Of a DNA stretch of 64,000 nt, positions 46,684 to 55,180 are shown in pieces. Position 1 is the stretch's first letter; every line of letters starts with the position of its first letter. The stretch spans positions 1-64,000 of the forward strand of contig WGMA01000039.1 of assembly GCA_016125285.1 (NCBI GenBank), read 5' to 3'. Origin of the DNA: Phycisphaera sp. GTDB taxonomy: Bacteria; Planctomycetota; Phycisphaerae; Phycisphaerales; Zrk34. Made by a program: the position numbers and the translations under genes. The notes beneath the pieces are model-generated. The model searched no databases, was not told the DNA's origin, and worked only from the letters and a program-made list of their open reading frames with translations.

Positions 46684-47058
46684 TTACGCGGTCGAGCCCA
46701 TGTAGCTCGCCTCGCAGCCCGCGGCCTCGGTGACGGTCACACGTGTGAGGCGCACCTGCGTCGGCAGCTTCGCGGCGATCGCGCGGTAGATGTGCTCGGC
46801 GACGCGCTCGGCCGAGGGGTTCACGTCGGCGAACGCGTCGAGCTTGTTGAGCGTCTTGTCGTGCAGCGGCGCGAGCACGTCGTCGACGATCTTCTCCAGC
46901 GCGTGGAAGTCCATCACGACCTCGATCTCGTCGAGCTTGTCCGCCGCGACGTGCACGAACGTGTGCCAGTCGTGCGCGTGCAGTTCCTCCATCTCGCCGT
47001 CGTAAAGACGCAGGGCGTGCTCGGCGTGGAAGACGCGTTCGATCTGCAGTTCGTACAC
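46684..47058 (-). CDS. 6-pyruvoyl-tetrahydropterin synthase family protein with ExxHAH motif
   Basis: A 124-residue member of the PTPS/QueD fold. Zinc ligands appear as H11-H14 region FHAEHALRLYDG and HAHDWHTF. The cysteine that serves as proton carrier in QueD is missing; instead the sequence reads GEMEELHAHDW, where Glu lies three residues before the first His (ExxH). This is the layout of the PTPS-III type, linked in some organisms to folate side-chain shortening, with Gly changed to Ala in the HGH part. The GTG start at 47058 has GGAG seven bases ahead. It is divergent from the hexomutase gene. Confidence 0.75.
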   Translation of the reverse strand: MYELQIERVFHAEHALRLYDGEMEELHAHDWHTFVHVAADKLDEIEVVMDFHALEKIVDDVLAPLHDKTLNKLDAFADVNPSAERVAEHIYRAIAAKLPTQVRLTRVTVTEAAGCEASYMGSTA

Positions 47059-47140
47059 AACAGGGCTCCGGTTGCTGGTTCGCGGGGCACCGAGTATACC
47101 AGCCGAACGGATCGGTTGAACACGAAGGAGCGCCGCACGC

Positions 47141-48514
47141 ATGAGCACGGACACGCCGAACCTGATGCTGTCGATCAGCGGCCTGCGCGGCCTGATCGGC
47201 GATTCGCTGACGCCCGACGTCGCCGCGCGATACGCCGGGGCGTTCGGGTCCTGGCTGAAGGAGACGACGCGCGACCCGCACCCGCGCGTCGTCGTCGGCC
47301 GTGACAGCCGGCCGAGCGGCGAGATGATCGAGCGTGCGGCGGTCGCGGGGCTCATCGGCGTGGGCTGCCGCGTGGTGACGCTCGGCATCGTCACGACGCC
47401 CGGCGTGGCGATCATGGCCGAGCACCGCGACGCGCACGGCGGCATGGTGCTCACCGCGTCGCACAACCCGATCATCTGGAACGGCATCAAGCTGCTGCGA
47501 CACGACGGCGTCGCGCCGCCACCCGACCAGGCCGAGCAGATCATCGAACGCTTCCGCCTCGACCGCATCGATCACGTCGAGGTCGGCGACCTGCAGCCGG
47601 TCACGCACGACGACTCGTCGCACGACGTGCACCTCGGGCGGATCCTGCCGCACATCGACGTCGAGGCGATCCGCGCGGCCAAGCCGCGCGTCGTGCTCGA
47701 CAGCGTGCACGGCGCGGGTGGACCGGCGACGGCGCGGCTGATGCGACAGCTCGGCGTCGACCTCGTACACCTCTACGGCGAGCCGACCGGCCAGTTCCCG
47801 CACACGCCCGAACCGACGGCGGAGAACCTCACCGGCCTGTGCGACGCCGTACGCGAACACGGCGCGGCGGTCGGCATGGCGCAGGACCCCGACGCCGACC
47901 GGCTCGCGCTTGTCGACGAGCACGGCCGCTACATCGGCGAGGAATACACGCTGGCGTTGTGCACGATGCACGTGCTGAGCAGGACGCCCGGCCCGGTCGT
48001 CGCGAACCTGTCGACGTCGCGGATGGTCGACGACATCGCCGCGCGGTTCGGCGTCGCGGTGCACCGCACGGCCGTCGGCGAGGCGAACGTCGCGTCGAAG
48101 ATGCGCGACATCAGTGCGGCCGTCGGCGGCGAGGGCAACGGCGGCATCATCTGGCCGAAGGTCATCCATGTGCGTGACAGCCTCGCGGGCGCGGCGCTCG
48201 TGCTGGAGATGCTCGCGACGACGGGCAGGTCGCTCAGCGAACTGGTCGCGGAGATCCCGGCGTACGTGATCCGCAAGGAGAAGCTGCCGATCCGCGCCGG
48301 CATGGCCGACGCCGCGGCGGCAAAAGTGCGCGAGGCGTTTGTCGGCGAGCGGATCGACACGCAGGACGGCACGCGTGTCGACCTGACCGACGCGTGGGTC
48401 CACGTGCGGCCGTCGAACACCGAGCCGATCCTGCGCATCATCGCCGAGGCGCCGTCGGGCGACGTGGCGGACGCGCTGATCGAGCGTGTGCGGGGGATTG
48501 TCGAGTCGGCGTGA
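47141..48514 (+). CDS. Phosphoglucosamine mutase / phosphomannomutase family
   Basis: A 457-residue alpha-D-phosphohexomutase. Active-site serine is S107 in TASHNP, the Mg loop DPDADR lies at 249-254, the sugar loop GEGNGG at 330-335 and the phosphate loop RPSNTEP at 423-429. The EGNGG form is closer to the archaeal-type GlmM and to phosphomannomutases than to E. coli GlmM, which has EQSGH. It supplies sugar-1-phosphates for cell-wall or surface glycan precursors. AAGGAG precedes the ATG by about 10 bases. Gene symbol is left open because the substrate cannot be read. Confidence 0.85.
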   Translation: MSTDTPNLMLSISGLRGLIGDSLTPDVAARYAGAFGSWLKETTRDPHPRVVVGRDSRPSGEMIERAAVAGLIGVGCRVVTLGIVTTPGVAIMAEHRDAHGGMVLTASHNPIIWNGIKLLRHDGVAPPPDQAEQIIERFRLDRIDHVEVGDLQPVTHDDSSHDVHLGRILPHIDVEAIRAAKPRVVLDSVHGAGGPATARLMRQLGVDLVHLYGEPTGQFPHTPEPTAENLTGLCDAVREHGAAVGMAQDPDADRLALVDEHGRYIGEEYTLALCTMHVLSRTPGPVVANLSTSRMVDDIAARFGVAVHRTAVGEANVASKMRDISAAVGGEGNGGIIWPKVIHVRDSLAGAALVLEMLATTGRSLSELVAEIPAYVIRKEKLPIRAGMADAAAAKVREAFVGERIDTQDGTRVDLTDAWVHVRPSNTEPILRIIAEAPSGDVADALIERVRGIVESA

Positions 48515-48519
48515 CGCGG

Positions 48520-49092
48520 CTAGTTCGACTCGCTGCTCGAACGTGAGATCGGCGTCGGCGCTTCGGCCCGCAGCCGGTTGCCGTCGGCGTCGTTGAACTG
48601 CACCGTGAGCTTGTACTTCTTGTCGCCCATGGGCGGGTGCGTCACGTGGAGGCGGAAGCTGTACGTGCGGGTGATCGCGTCCCAGTGCATGCGGTTCTGC
48701 TCGAGGGTCGACATCGGCGCCTCCCACACCTGCAGCTGCGTCTCCTGGCCGACGCGCGACGCGGTCATCTCCGACTGGTACAGCTCGAAGCGGAAGTCGC
48801 CCACGCCCTTGGCCACGTCGCCCAGCTGATCGAGCAGTTCGATGCGGACTTCGAGCACGGCCTGGCCGGTTGTCTCGTCGATTGTCAGCGACGTGAACGG
48901 GTGCACGCGCATCGCGATCGGCCGGAAGGGCCACTCGCCGGGCTTGGGCGCCTCGCCGGTCGGGCGTGACTGCGACCCCTTGAACTTGAAGACGTCGGAG
49001 ATGGATTTGTTCTCGCCGCAGCCGGTCATCACGACCGTGCACGCCAGCGCGGCGAGAACGAACGTCGATAGCTTCATGGTCGAACCCCGCAT
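48520..49092 (-). CDS. Predicted lipoprotein
   Basis: A 190-residue exported lipoprotein: signal sequence MRGSTMKLSTFVLAALACTV and lipobox VMTGC with Cys near residue 25. The mature part is beta-rich with LTIDETTGQAVLEVRIELLD and RTYSFRLHVTHPPMGDKKY; no family is recognised. The ATG at 49092 has TATCTT 6 bases upstream, so it is preferred to the ATG five codons later. It ends 5 bases from the hexomutase gene, tail to tail. It is the last chromosomal gene before the prophage. Confidence 0.65.
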   Translation of the reverse strand: MRGSTMKLSTFVLAALACTVVMTGCGENKSISDVFKFKGSQSRPTGEAPKPGEWPFRPIAMRVHPFTSLTIDETTGQAVLEVRIELLDQLGDVAKGVGDFRFELYQSEMTASRVGQETQLQVWEAPMSTLEQNRMHWDAITRTYSFRLHVTHPPMGDKKYKLTVQFNDADGNRLRAEAPTPISRSSSESN

Positions 49093-49098
49093 GTGTGA

Positions 49099-49104
49099 AA
49101 AGAT
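49099..49104 (-). promoter_or_regulatory. -10-like box before the lipoprotein gene
   Basis: On the minus strand TATCTT ends 6 bases before the ATG at 49092. Confidence 0.45.
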
Positions 49105-49124
49105 ACGACCGACCGTCACGCGCA

Positions 49125-49343
49125 TCAACCCCGGTCGTCCGGCGAGGCGCGGTTGGCGCGGTCGATCGACGACTCGGCCGCGGCGTAACCCGTGGCCGTC
49201 AGCGCCAGCACCGCCAGCGCCGCGATCGTTTCCGCCGCCTGCGCGATCGCCTCTCGGTGCCCCGGCCAGATCAGCACCGCGACGGCCGCGATCTGCGCCG
49301 CCAGCGTCGTAAGGAACTTTCTGCTCGTCCAACGTCGGTTCAT
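49125..49343 (-). CDS. Small phage membrane protein, holin-like
   Basis: A 72-residue protein with two hydrophobic segments, FLTTLAAQIAAVAVLIW (about 9-25) and ETIAALAVLALTATGYA (about 36-53), flanked by charged ends. Size, topology and place at the end of the leftward phage gene run fit a holin or another lysis protein, but no holin family is certain. GGGAG lies upstream of the ATG, next to a run of A. It is the last phage gene in the transcriptional direction and ends 33 bases from the host lipoprotein start. Confidence 0.5.
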   Translation of the reverse strand: MNRRWTSRKFLTTLAAQIAAVAVLIWPGHREAIAQAAETIAALAVLALTATGYAAAESSIDRANRASPDDRG

Positions 49344-49390
49344 TTTTTTTCTCCCTCGAGCGCGGTCGATGATTTGGTGTGCCGTTCGGA

Positions 49391-49427
49391 CCCCTCTCCC
49401 CAACCGGGGAGAGGTTGGGAGAGGGGC
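49391..49427. repeat. CCCTCTCCC/GGGAGAGGG palindromic repeat
   Basis: CCCCTCTCCCC faces GGGGAGAGG and a second GGGAGAGGGG, in the junction upstream of the holin-like gene. Confidence 0.8.
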
Positions 49428-49464
49428 CCGTGGTCTATCGTTGCATCGCTGATCTCGCATGAGA

Positions 49465-49498
49465 CCCTCCCCCAGCTCCTCCCCGGCAGGGAGGGGAG
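49465..49498. repeat. Variant of the CCCTCTCCC palindromic repeat
   Basis: CCCTCCCCCAGCTCCTCCCC followed by GGCAGGGAGGGG; a diverged copy of the same family, with arms CTCCTCCCC and GGGAGGGGAG. Confidence 0.6.
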
Positions 49499-49505
49499 TT
49501 GTGCG

Positions 49506-49778
49506 TCAAAGCCGCAACAGACGATCGATGAGTCGATCGACGATCGCGCCGAGCTGGCCGCCGAGGTGCAGGACGACGCGGTCGCGCGCCGCGGCCTCGA
49601 GCGCGGCCTGATAGTCCGGGTCGTCGATCAGCAGCGACACCGTCGAGTCGACCAGTTGCACGCGCTGGATCGCCGCCGCGAGGTTCGGGTGCTCGGCCGC
49701 GAACGCCTCCCATCGCTGGTCCAGCCGGCGCGACACCAGGTCGCGCAGCTCCGTGATCGTGGGTTCCTGATACGTCAT
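49506..49778 (-). CDS. Small phage protein of unknown function
   Basis: A 90-residue soluble, helical protein (TELRDLVSRRLDQRWEAFAA at the N-terminus, LGGQLGAIVDRLIDRLLRL at the C-terminus). No family is recognised. Its start overlaps the stop of the lipoprotein-like gene upstream (ATGA), so it belongs to the phage operon. Confidence 0.5.
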   Translation of the reverse strand: MTYQEPTITELRDLVSRRLDQRWEAFAAEHPNLAAAIQRVQLVDSTVSLLIDDPDYQAALEAAARDRVVLHLGGQLGAIVDRLIDRLLRL

Positions 49779-50335
49779 CGTGTTTCTCCCGTGTTAGTGG
49801 TGTTGCTGGTGGCCGTGCCCGTCACCGCCGGCGCGAGGAACGCCGACGCCGCGGCCTGCTCGGTGAGCCACCGCCGCACGTCCGGCACGCGCTCGAACAG
49901 CTGATCCTGCTGCTGCATCAGCGCGACCGCCTGCTGCACCGCCATGTCGGCCAGCTGCAGGTTGCGGCGGCGCACGTCGTTCTGCCGCTGCAGCTCGAGC
50001 TCGTGTCGCAGCATCGCCTCGCGCGCCGCGACGTACACCGCCGTGCCGTCGCGCACCCACGCGCGATCCAGCTCCGTCGCGGGTCGCGCCGCCAGGTCCG
50101 CCGCGTACGCCGCCTCGAGCGTCGCCCGCTGCTGGTCGAACCATTGGCCATGCCGCACCCGGTCGTCATCGAGCAGCCGCTGCTCATCCCGCATCGCGTT
50201 CTCCGCCGATCGCAGCAGCGGCTCGATCGACGGCGGCGACGCGCACGCGCCGAGCCCCGCCGCGATCACCGTCGCGAGCAGCGCTGCCCGCACCGGCGTC
50301 GCGATCCTTGCCATCCCTCTCACGCTTCGTCTCAT
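49775..50335 (-). CDS. Phage lipoprotein-like protein
   Basis: A 186-residue protein with a signal sequence and lipobox LGAC (RAALLATVIAAGLGACASPP, Cys near residue 31). The mature part is a long helix with many Gln, Arg and Glu (HELELQRQNDVRRRNLQLAD), probably coiled coil. An outer-membrane spanin-like (Rz1) or cell-envelope role is possible because of its place among small lysis-region genes, but the protein is much longer than Rz1. The second Met (50314) is an alternative start. Confidence 0.5.
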   Translation of the reverse strand: MRRSVRGMARIATPVRAALLATVIAAGLGACASPPSIEPLLRSAENAMRDEQRLLDDDRVRHGQWFDQQRATLEAAYAADLAARPATELDRAWVRDGTAVYVAAREAMLRHELELQRQNDVRRRNLQLADMAVQQAVALMQQQDQLFERVPDVRRWLTEQAAASAFLAPAVTGTATSNTTNTGETR

Positions 50336-50357
50336 CGTCTGCTTCTCCCTTCGCCGC

Positions 50358-50621
50358 TCACGCGGCTCGCTTGTTGTGAAACTCCTCGTTCATCCGCTCC
50401 AGCAGCTCGCACATGCGCTCGTGCACACGCTCAAACCCGACCATCGCACGCGTGTTCTGCCGCACGAGACGCACCATCACCTCCAGCTCGCGGTCGCGCT
50501 CCATCAGCGCGCGATGCGACTCGCTGAGCTGCCGCTCACGCTTGCGCGAGTACGTGCGTTCCCACACCCACAACGCGCCCATCAACCCCGCGACCCCGAA
50601 CTGCACCAGCGTCTCGATCAT
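50358..50621 (-). CDS. Small phage membrane protein with coiled coil
   Basis: An 87-residue protein with one N-terminal hydrophobic helix (LVQFGVAGLMGALWVW, about 5-20) and a charged coiled coil for the rest (RQLSESHRALMERDRELEVM). This layout resembles the inner-membrane spanin (Rz) class or a tail-associated protein. It precedes the lipoprotein-like gene, as expected for a two-component spanin, but this is inference from order. Confidence 0.5.
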   Translation of the reverse strand: MIETLVQFGVAGLMGALWVWERTYSRKRERQLSESHRALMERDRELEVMVRLVRQNTRAMVGFERVHERMCELLERMNEEFHNKRAA

Positions 50622-50625
50622 GGTG

Positions 50626-52290
50626 TTACTCCATCACGTGGCATTCGATCTCGGTGACGTTGACGTCGAAGCGCCGACGCAGCGCCGCGACGGTGATCAG
50701 CGGCGTGTGCGTCGCCGGGTCCGCCCACGCCGGTGTGATGCGACGACCGGCGATGCGGTCGAGCCGATCGCCCACGCGCACCCCGAGCGCCGCGCCGGTG
50801 ACGCTGAGCCGCGCCACGCCCGGCTTGCCGTCGGGCATCGGCGGCTCGGCGGCGAGCCACGCGGCCATCGCGGCGCGGTCGTCGGCCTCGGCCGCGTGTC
50901 GCTGACCGCGGCGCACCGCCGCGTGATACTTGCTGGTCTCGGCGACGCGGTGGTGACGAAACGCGTCGCCCGCGCGCACCAGCCGCTGCGCGTACACAGC
51001 GGCGAACGGGTTGCCGTGCCACCGCACGCACTCCAGCGGCAGCGGACTCCGCAGCGTCGCGGTCACGCGGACCCGCGCGTCGCCCGCGCGCGCCGCGTCG
51101 AGATACGACGTGTCCAGCGCGTCGTCGTCGAGGTACACCGCCGCGTGATCCGTCGGCGTGGCGATCGGCCCGGCGTAGCGCGTCCACGTCGCGCCGGCAT
51201 CCGTGCTCAGCTCGACGTGCGCCATCACGCATCGACCCGCCTCGTCCATCGTCAGCGTCGGCCCGAACGCCAGCGCTTGGGCCGCCATCGCGCGCCCGTC
51301 GCCGAACAGCGACGTCAGGTCGAACGCCGCGCCGCGGTTGAACGGCTCGACGCTGTACGCCCCGTCCTCGTTCAGCGCCCACAGTCGGAACACGTTGGCG
51401 ACCGCGTCGAAGTCGTCGCTCGTCGACTTGCCGTACGCCCCGTCCGTCAGCGACTCGGCCGCGGGATCCCACGCGGGCACGAGGTCGAACGTCGACTCGA
51501 CGACCGCTCCGTCGGCGTGCCCGACGAGCCGGGTCGCGGTCGGCGCGTTGAGCGCGCCGCGCAGCTGCTCGACGGCCCCGGCGCCGCCCGCGATGGCGTC
51601 GAGCCGCAGGCGGATCGGCCGACCACAATGCCCGGCGATCACGCGCCGCCGCTCACGCAGCGTATGGCCAACCCAGCGCGACGACGTATCGATCAGCAGG
51701 TGATGCACGCGGCAGACGTGACCGAGCACGTCCGCGAACGTGTCGCCTCGTAGTTCGGCTGGTGACAGGTTCGCGCCCGCGACGTCTTGCGGGAGGGCGG
51801 TCAGGTCGAGCGCGAGTCCGCCGAGATCGATCAGCCGCTGCAGCAGCATCGTGACGGTCCAGGGCGCGCGTTTCTCGCGATCGATGGCGCCGGACTCGAT
51901 CATGCGCGCCAGCCGCGACGACCACGCGCAGGTCGCGTGCAACGACACGCCATCGTCCTCCGCGTCGAGCCGCTGGTCCGTGCGATCGATGCGTCCGTCG
52001 AACATTGGCACGAGGCGATGCTCGCCGCCCCCGACTGCGATCGGCTGCAAGACGCGGAGCGACGCGCCGCGCAGCCGAGAGATGCGACATCGCTCGGACG
52101 CTCGCCAGGTTGCGTCTTCGCGTCGCACGCTCAGTACGGCCGCACGAAGGCCGAGAGGGCCGGTGTGGTCGATCGAGACAACGGCGACGTCGGGCCGCGC
52201 GTACCCGTCGATGATGACGAGTGGTGCGACGACGGCTTCGGGGCTTGCGGCGTTGCTGGACAGGGTGTTGATCGTCGCGGCGGCGGGCAT
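50626..52290 (-). CDS. Phage structural protein, probably tail-related
   Basis: A 554-residue protein of mostly beta structure. The N-terminal part (DGYARPDVAVVSIDHTGPLG, FDGRIDRTDQRLDAEDDGVS, HATCAWSSRLARMIESGAID) resembles the layout of tail hub or baseplate proteins with an initial domain that defines an offset and a 'cut-off' region; the C-terminal part is distinct. No certain family. It lies 33 bases after the LamG-like gene in the same run and belongs to the tail module by position. Confidence 0.5.
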   Translation of the reverse strand: MPAAATINTLSSNAASPEAVVAPLVIIDGYARPDVAVVSIDHTGPLGLRAAVLSVRREDATWRASERCRISRLRGASLRVLQPIAVGGGEHRLVPMFDGRIDRTDQRLDAEDDGVSLHATCAWSSRLARMIESGAIDREKRAPWTVTMLLQRLIDLGGLALDLTALPQDVAGANLSPAELRGDTFADVLGHVCRVHHLLIDTSSRWVGHTLRERRRVIAGHCGRPIRLRLDAIAGGAGAVEQLRGALNAPTATRLVGHADGAVVESTFDLVPAWDPAAESLTDGAYGKSTSDDFDAVANVFRLWALNEDGAYSVEPFNRGAAFDLTSLFGDGRAMAAQALAFGPTLTMDEAGRCVMAHVELSTDAGATWTRYAGPIATPTDHAAVYLDDDALDTSYLDAARAGDARVRVTATLRSPLPLECVRWHGNPFAAVYAQRLVRAGDAFRHHRVAETSKYHAAVRRGQRHAAEADDRAAMAAWLAAEPPMPDGKPGVARLSVTGAALGVRVGDRLDRIAGRRITPAWADPATHTPLITVAALRRRFDVNVTEIECHVME

Positions 52291-52322
52291 GATGCGATGC
52301 TCCGTGCTGGTGGTGATCGTGG

Positions 52323-53609
52323 TCAGAGGGCTGCGACGGTGGCGTCACCGTCGGCTTCGATTGTCAGCCAGCGTGACCACGGTCCGTCGATCGCGCCGTC
52401 GTCGCCGGTGAGGGAACGGACGCGGTAGCGCGCGGGCTGGCCGGGGGGTGTGCGTGTCCACGTGAGCGCCGTGTCACGCGTCGGCGCGGCGCTGCTCGCG
52501 ATGACCTGCGGGACGTCACCTTCGATCTGCTCGACCAGCTGCACGGTCCGGACGTCGAGGCGAGCGAGGCGTGCGCCCCACACCGCGGTGATCGACCAGG
52601 ATCCGCTCTCACGCCGCGGGCTCCAGCCGGGCGCGGCGGGCCAGGCGGCCGCGAACGGCACGCGCCGCTGCATGTCGTCGTCGTTCTGCACGCTGACGTG
52701 GGTGACGCCGCGTTCGGTGCGCCCCGCGTGGTCCGCGTGTCGGACGAGGTAGGTGGCGCGCTGGCCGGCGGTCGGTCGCAGTGACGTGTCGAGCGAGACA
52801 GACGTGGCGGATTCGTCGCACGTGGCGATGGGCATATCCAGGTCGATGTCACGCAGTGCCCCGACGCCGCCGTAGACACGCCAGCCGGCGGCCGGGCCGC
52901 GGAGGTGTCGCCACACCGGTGCAACGCAACGGAACAGCACAAAGGGATCCGCGGCGAACGCGGCGACCTCGGACGCGGTGAGCGCCCGATCGTTCCAGAT
53001 CGCCACCATCGCAAGCGTGGCGTCCGCGTGTTCGAGCGATCCGTTGTTGTTTCGTCCGCCGATCAGCAGGCCGTGGGACATGGACATGGTGTTGGTCACA
53101 CCCGTCCCGGTCTTCTCGGAGTTGAGCAGCCCGTCTCGATACGCCGCGAACGTGTCACTGCTGCGCGTGTAGACGATCAGCGCGGGCGTGTCGCCCTGAA
53201 TGCCGCCGCCGCCCGCGGAAACGTAGTCGAAGCTGGAGCCATCGCTGATGAGAATGTTCTCGCCGCCGTTCCGCACGGTGACCTCACCGCCCGCCGCGCC
53301 CGCCGTTCTAACGCCGAGGATCTTGCCCGCGCCGCCAGCCTGGGCGCTGTGCCCGAGGAACGCGATCGTAAAGCGTTCGCCGAAGCTGATGACGCCGAGA
53401 TCGATCGCGTCGTTGTTCGCCGCCGCGAACGCGCGTTCCGAACCGTACCGACCACTCACGGGTTCGCCGGACGGCTCGTACAGCGTGTCGCGGACGACCT
53501 CGTGAACGCTCTGAGCGCGGTCGAACAGCACCGCACGTGTCAGCCCGACCGACAGCGGCGTTGCGCGGTTGAGGCGTGGCGTTGACGTTGGAAAGCGATG
53601 CGTGCTCAT
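52323..53609 (-). CDS. Phage LamG/concanavalin-like adhesion protein
   Basis: A 428-residue protein. Residues about 20-225 form a concanavalin-like sandwich typical of phage tail or capsid decorations (SFDYVSAGGGGIQGDTPALI, SSDTFAAYRDGLLNSEKTG, ATLAMVAIWNDRALTASEVA), ending with the common phrase AAFAADPFVLFR. The C-terminal part (about 240-428) contains two fibronectin-like segments. It could bind host surface sugars. It is 4 bases from the next gene upstream. Confidence 0.6.
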   Translation of the reverse strand: MSTHRFPTSTPRLNRATPLSVGLTRAVLFDRAQSVHEVVRDTLYEPSGEPVSGRYGSERAFAAANNDAIDLGVISFGERFTIAFLGHSAQAGGAGKILGVRTAGAAGGEVTVRNGGENILISDGSSFDYVSAGGGGIQGDTPALIVYTRSSDTFAAYRDGLLNSEKTGTGVTNTMSMSHGLLIGGRNNNGSLEHADATLAMVAIWNDRALTASEVAAFAADPFVLFRCVAPVWRHLRGPAAGWRVYGGVGALRDIDLDMPIATCDESATSVSLDTSLRPTAGQRATYLVRHADHAGRTERGVTHVSVQNDDDMQRRVPFAAAWPAAPGWSPRRESGSWSITAVWGARLARLDVRTVQLVEQIEGDVPQVIASSAAPTRDTALTWTRTPPGQPARYRVRSLTGDDGAIDGPWSRWLTIEADGDATVAAL

Positions 53610-53612
53610 GTG

Positions 53613-53978
53613 TCACCCGATGCTTGTCAGTTCGTGTCCGAACGCTTCGACCGTCACGCCCTGACCGGTGTTGCCGGTGAACCGCGAGCGGAGGTACATG
53701 ACGGGCGCGGGCACGTCGACGACGAACTCGTAGACGCCGTCGTTGTCGGTGCCGGCCACCTGCTCGCTGAAGGTCTTCCAGTCGGTGCTGTCGTGGCTGA
53801 GCTCGACGACGAAGCGGCAGCCGGTGATCGGCCCTGTCGGTCCGTTGGTGACCTTCGCGGTGACCGTCAGGCCGAGGGCGGTGGTCAGGTCGATCGTCGA
53901 GCCGGTCGTCGTCGCGTCGGCGGCGTTGGTTGCGCTCGCCTGCAACGAGCGGGCGGTCTTGGTTGCGGTATTGGGCAT
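53613..53978 (-). CDS. Phage structural protein of unknown function
   Basis: A 121-residue beta-rich protein (LGLTVTAKVTNGPTGPITGC, RFVVELSHDSTDWKTFSEQV, YEFVVDVPAPVMYLRSRFTG). The pattern resembles phage proteins that describe a measured quantity against an expected beta-sandwich, such as head decoration or tail accessory proteins. Not identified further. Confidence 0.5.
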   Translation of the reverse strand: MPNTATKTARSLQASATNAADATTTGSTIDLTTALGLTVTAKVTNGPTGPITGCRFVVELSHDSTDWKTFSEQVAGTDNDGVYEFVVDVPAPVMYLRSRFTGNTGQGVTVEAFGHELTSIG

Positions 53979-54026
53979 CTCGTGTCTCCGATTGTGCGTT
54001 TGGGTGTGTTGTCGGTGTCGCGTCGA

Positions 54027-54278
54027 TTAGCCGGCGTTCAGGCGATCGACGATCGCCGCGAATCGACCGGCCTGCTCGTCGTCCGCCTTACGCTGCTCGG
54101 CGTGTCGCACGCGAGTGAGCGTTTGCCGAGCGGCGCGGATGAACGCGTCCGGCAAGCCCGTTGGACCCACCTGGCCCGTGTGCTCGGCGATCGGCTCGCC
54201 GCCGTCGCGATACTCGACCGTGACGGTGTAGTTGTCGTTGTGACGATTCGGTTGCACGTCTCTGAGTTGCCAGGGCAT
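54027..54278 (-). CDS. Small phage protein
   Basis: An 83-residue protein with an N-terminal beta part (DNYTVTVEYRDGGEPIAEHT) and a helical C-terminal half. Position in the structural operon suggests a tail or connector accessory. No family is recognised. Confidence 0.5.
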   Translation of the reverse strand: MPWQLRDVQPNRHNDNYTVTVEYRDGGEPIAEHTGQVGPTGLPDAFIRAARQTLTRVRHAEQRKADDEQAGRFAAIVDRLNAG

Positions 54279-54298
54279 GATGATCTCCGTGGTGAGGG

Positions 54299-55138
54299 TT
54301 ACGCGGGTTCGATGACAATCGTGACCACGACGTCGGACGCTTCGTTCGCGACGGCGCCTACGACACTTCGGCTCACGTCCACCGTTAGCACGTCGCCGCG
54401 GGTGACCTGCTCCGAGCCGTCGGACTTCACGACCGCGGCCGCGCCGTCGCCCTGCGCCGTGCAGCGGAAGCCGGCCCCGTCGCCGTCGGTCAGCTGCGGA
54501 TCGGTCGACGTGAGCGTCGTGCCGTTCGCCTTCGCGGTCGCGCTGACGCCGTCACTTGTCGTGTCCGTGTCAAGGTTGGTCCCGGCGGAGAGGATCACGT
54601 CGGTGACCACGCCGTCGATGGGCGACACGCCGACGAGCTTGCCGGTCAGCGACGCGGTGAGATCGCCTTCGTGCGTCATCTGCACGGCGACCGCCCCGAC
54701 GGGCGGCACGCACAGCAACGCCTCGCCGCGCAGGTCGGTGATCGACGTGATCGCGCCGCTCGCCGCGACGACCTGCGCCAGCGGCACGAACGTCGCGCGA
54801 TCCGTCGGCAGGCCCGACTCGCCGCTCTGCAGCGCGCCGCTCGCGTCGAGCCAGACGTGCGTCGTCGCGTCGTCGGTGATCGACACGCCGGTCGCGCCCG
54901 CGTAGCTGATTGGTGTCGACGCGATCGCGCATCGTCCGGCGCGCACGCCGATCGTCAGGTCGCCGTCCTGGTAGACACGCAGGTCGTTCGCCCGCCGCGT
55001 CGCGTCGAGCAGCCGGCTCACGAGCTTGCGGAACTCGAGGTAGTACGGGCTCAGTCCCGTGGGGATGTACTCGACGCCCGTCTCGGCGTCCTCCGTCAGC
55101 GCCAGCAGCGCCGCGTCATCGGGGTAATACTCGCTCAT
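54299..55138 (-). CDS. Phage structural protein, beta-rich
   Basis: A 279-residue protein. Residues 1-55 are helical (SPYYLEFRKLVSRLLDATRR); the rest is a series of short beta strands with many Thr, Asp and Gly (GQVYQDG-like repeats such as ASGALQSGESGLPTDRATFV), as in phage tail fibres or receptor-binding proteins. No catalytic motif. Cotranscribed with the flanking phage genes. Confidence 0.5.
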   Translation of the reverse strand: MSEYYPDDAALLALTEDAETGVEYIPTGLSPYYLEFRKLVSRLLDATRRANDLRVYQDGDLTIGVRAGRCAIASTPISYAGATGVSITDDATTHVWLDASGALQSGESGLPTDRATFVPLAQVVAASGAITSITDLRGEALLCVPPVGAVAVQMTHEGDLTASLTGKLVGVSPIDGVVTDVILSAGTNLDTDTTSDGVSATAKANGTTLTSTDPQLTDGDGAGFRCTAQGDGAAAVVKSDGSEQVTRGDVLTVDVSRSVVGAVANEASDVVVTIVIEPA

Positions 55139-55180
55139 CGTCTTTCTCCGTGTATGTCGTTGTGCATCGTTTGCGTGGCG

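Noticed and set aside
43307-49042. A 1911-codon open frame on the minus strand
   Set aside because: It runs antisense through six recognisable genes (PIN-PhoH to the hexomutase), with Arg/Ala/Val-biased composition typical of shadow frames in GC-rich DNA.
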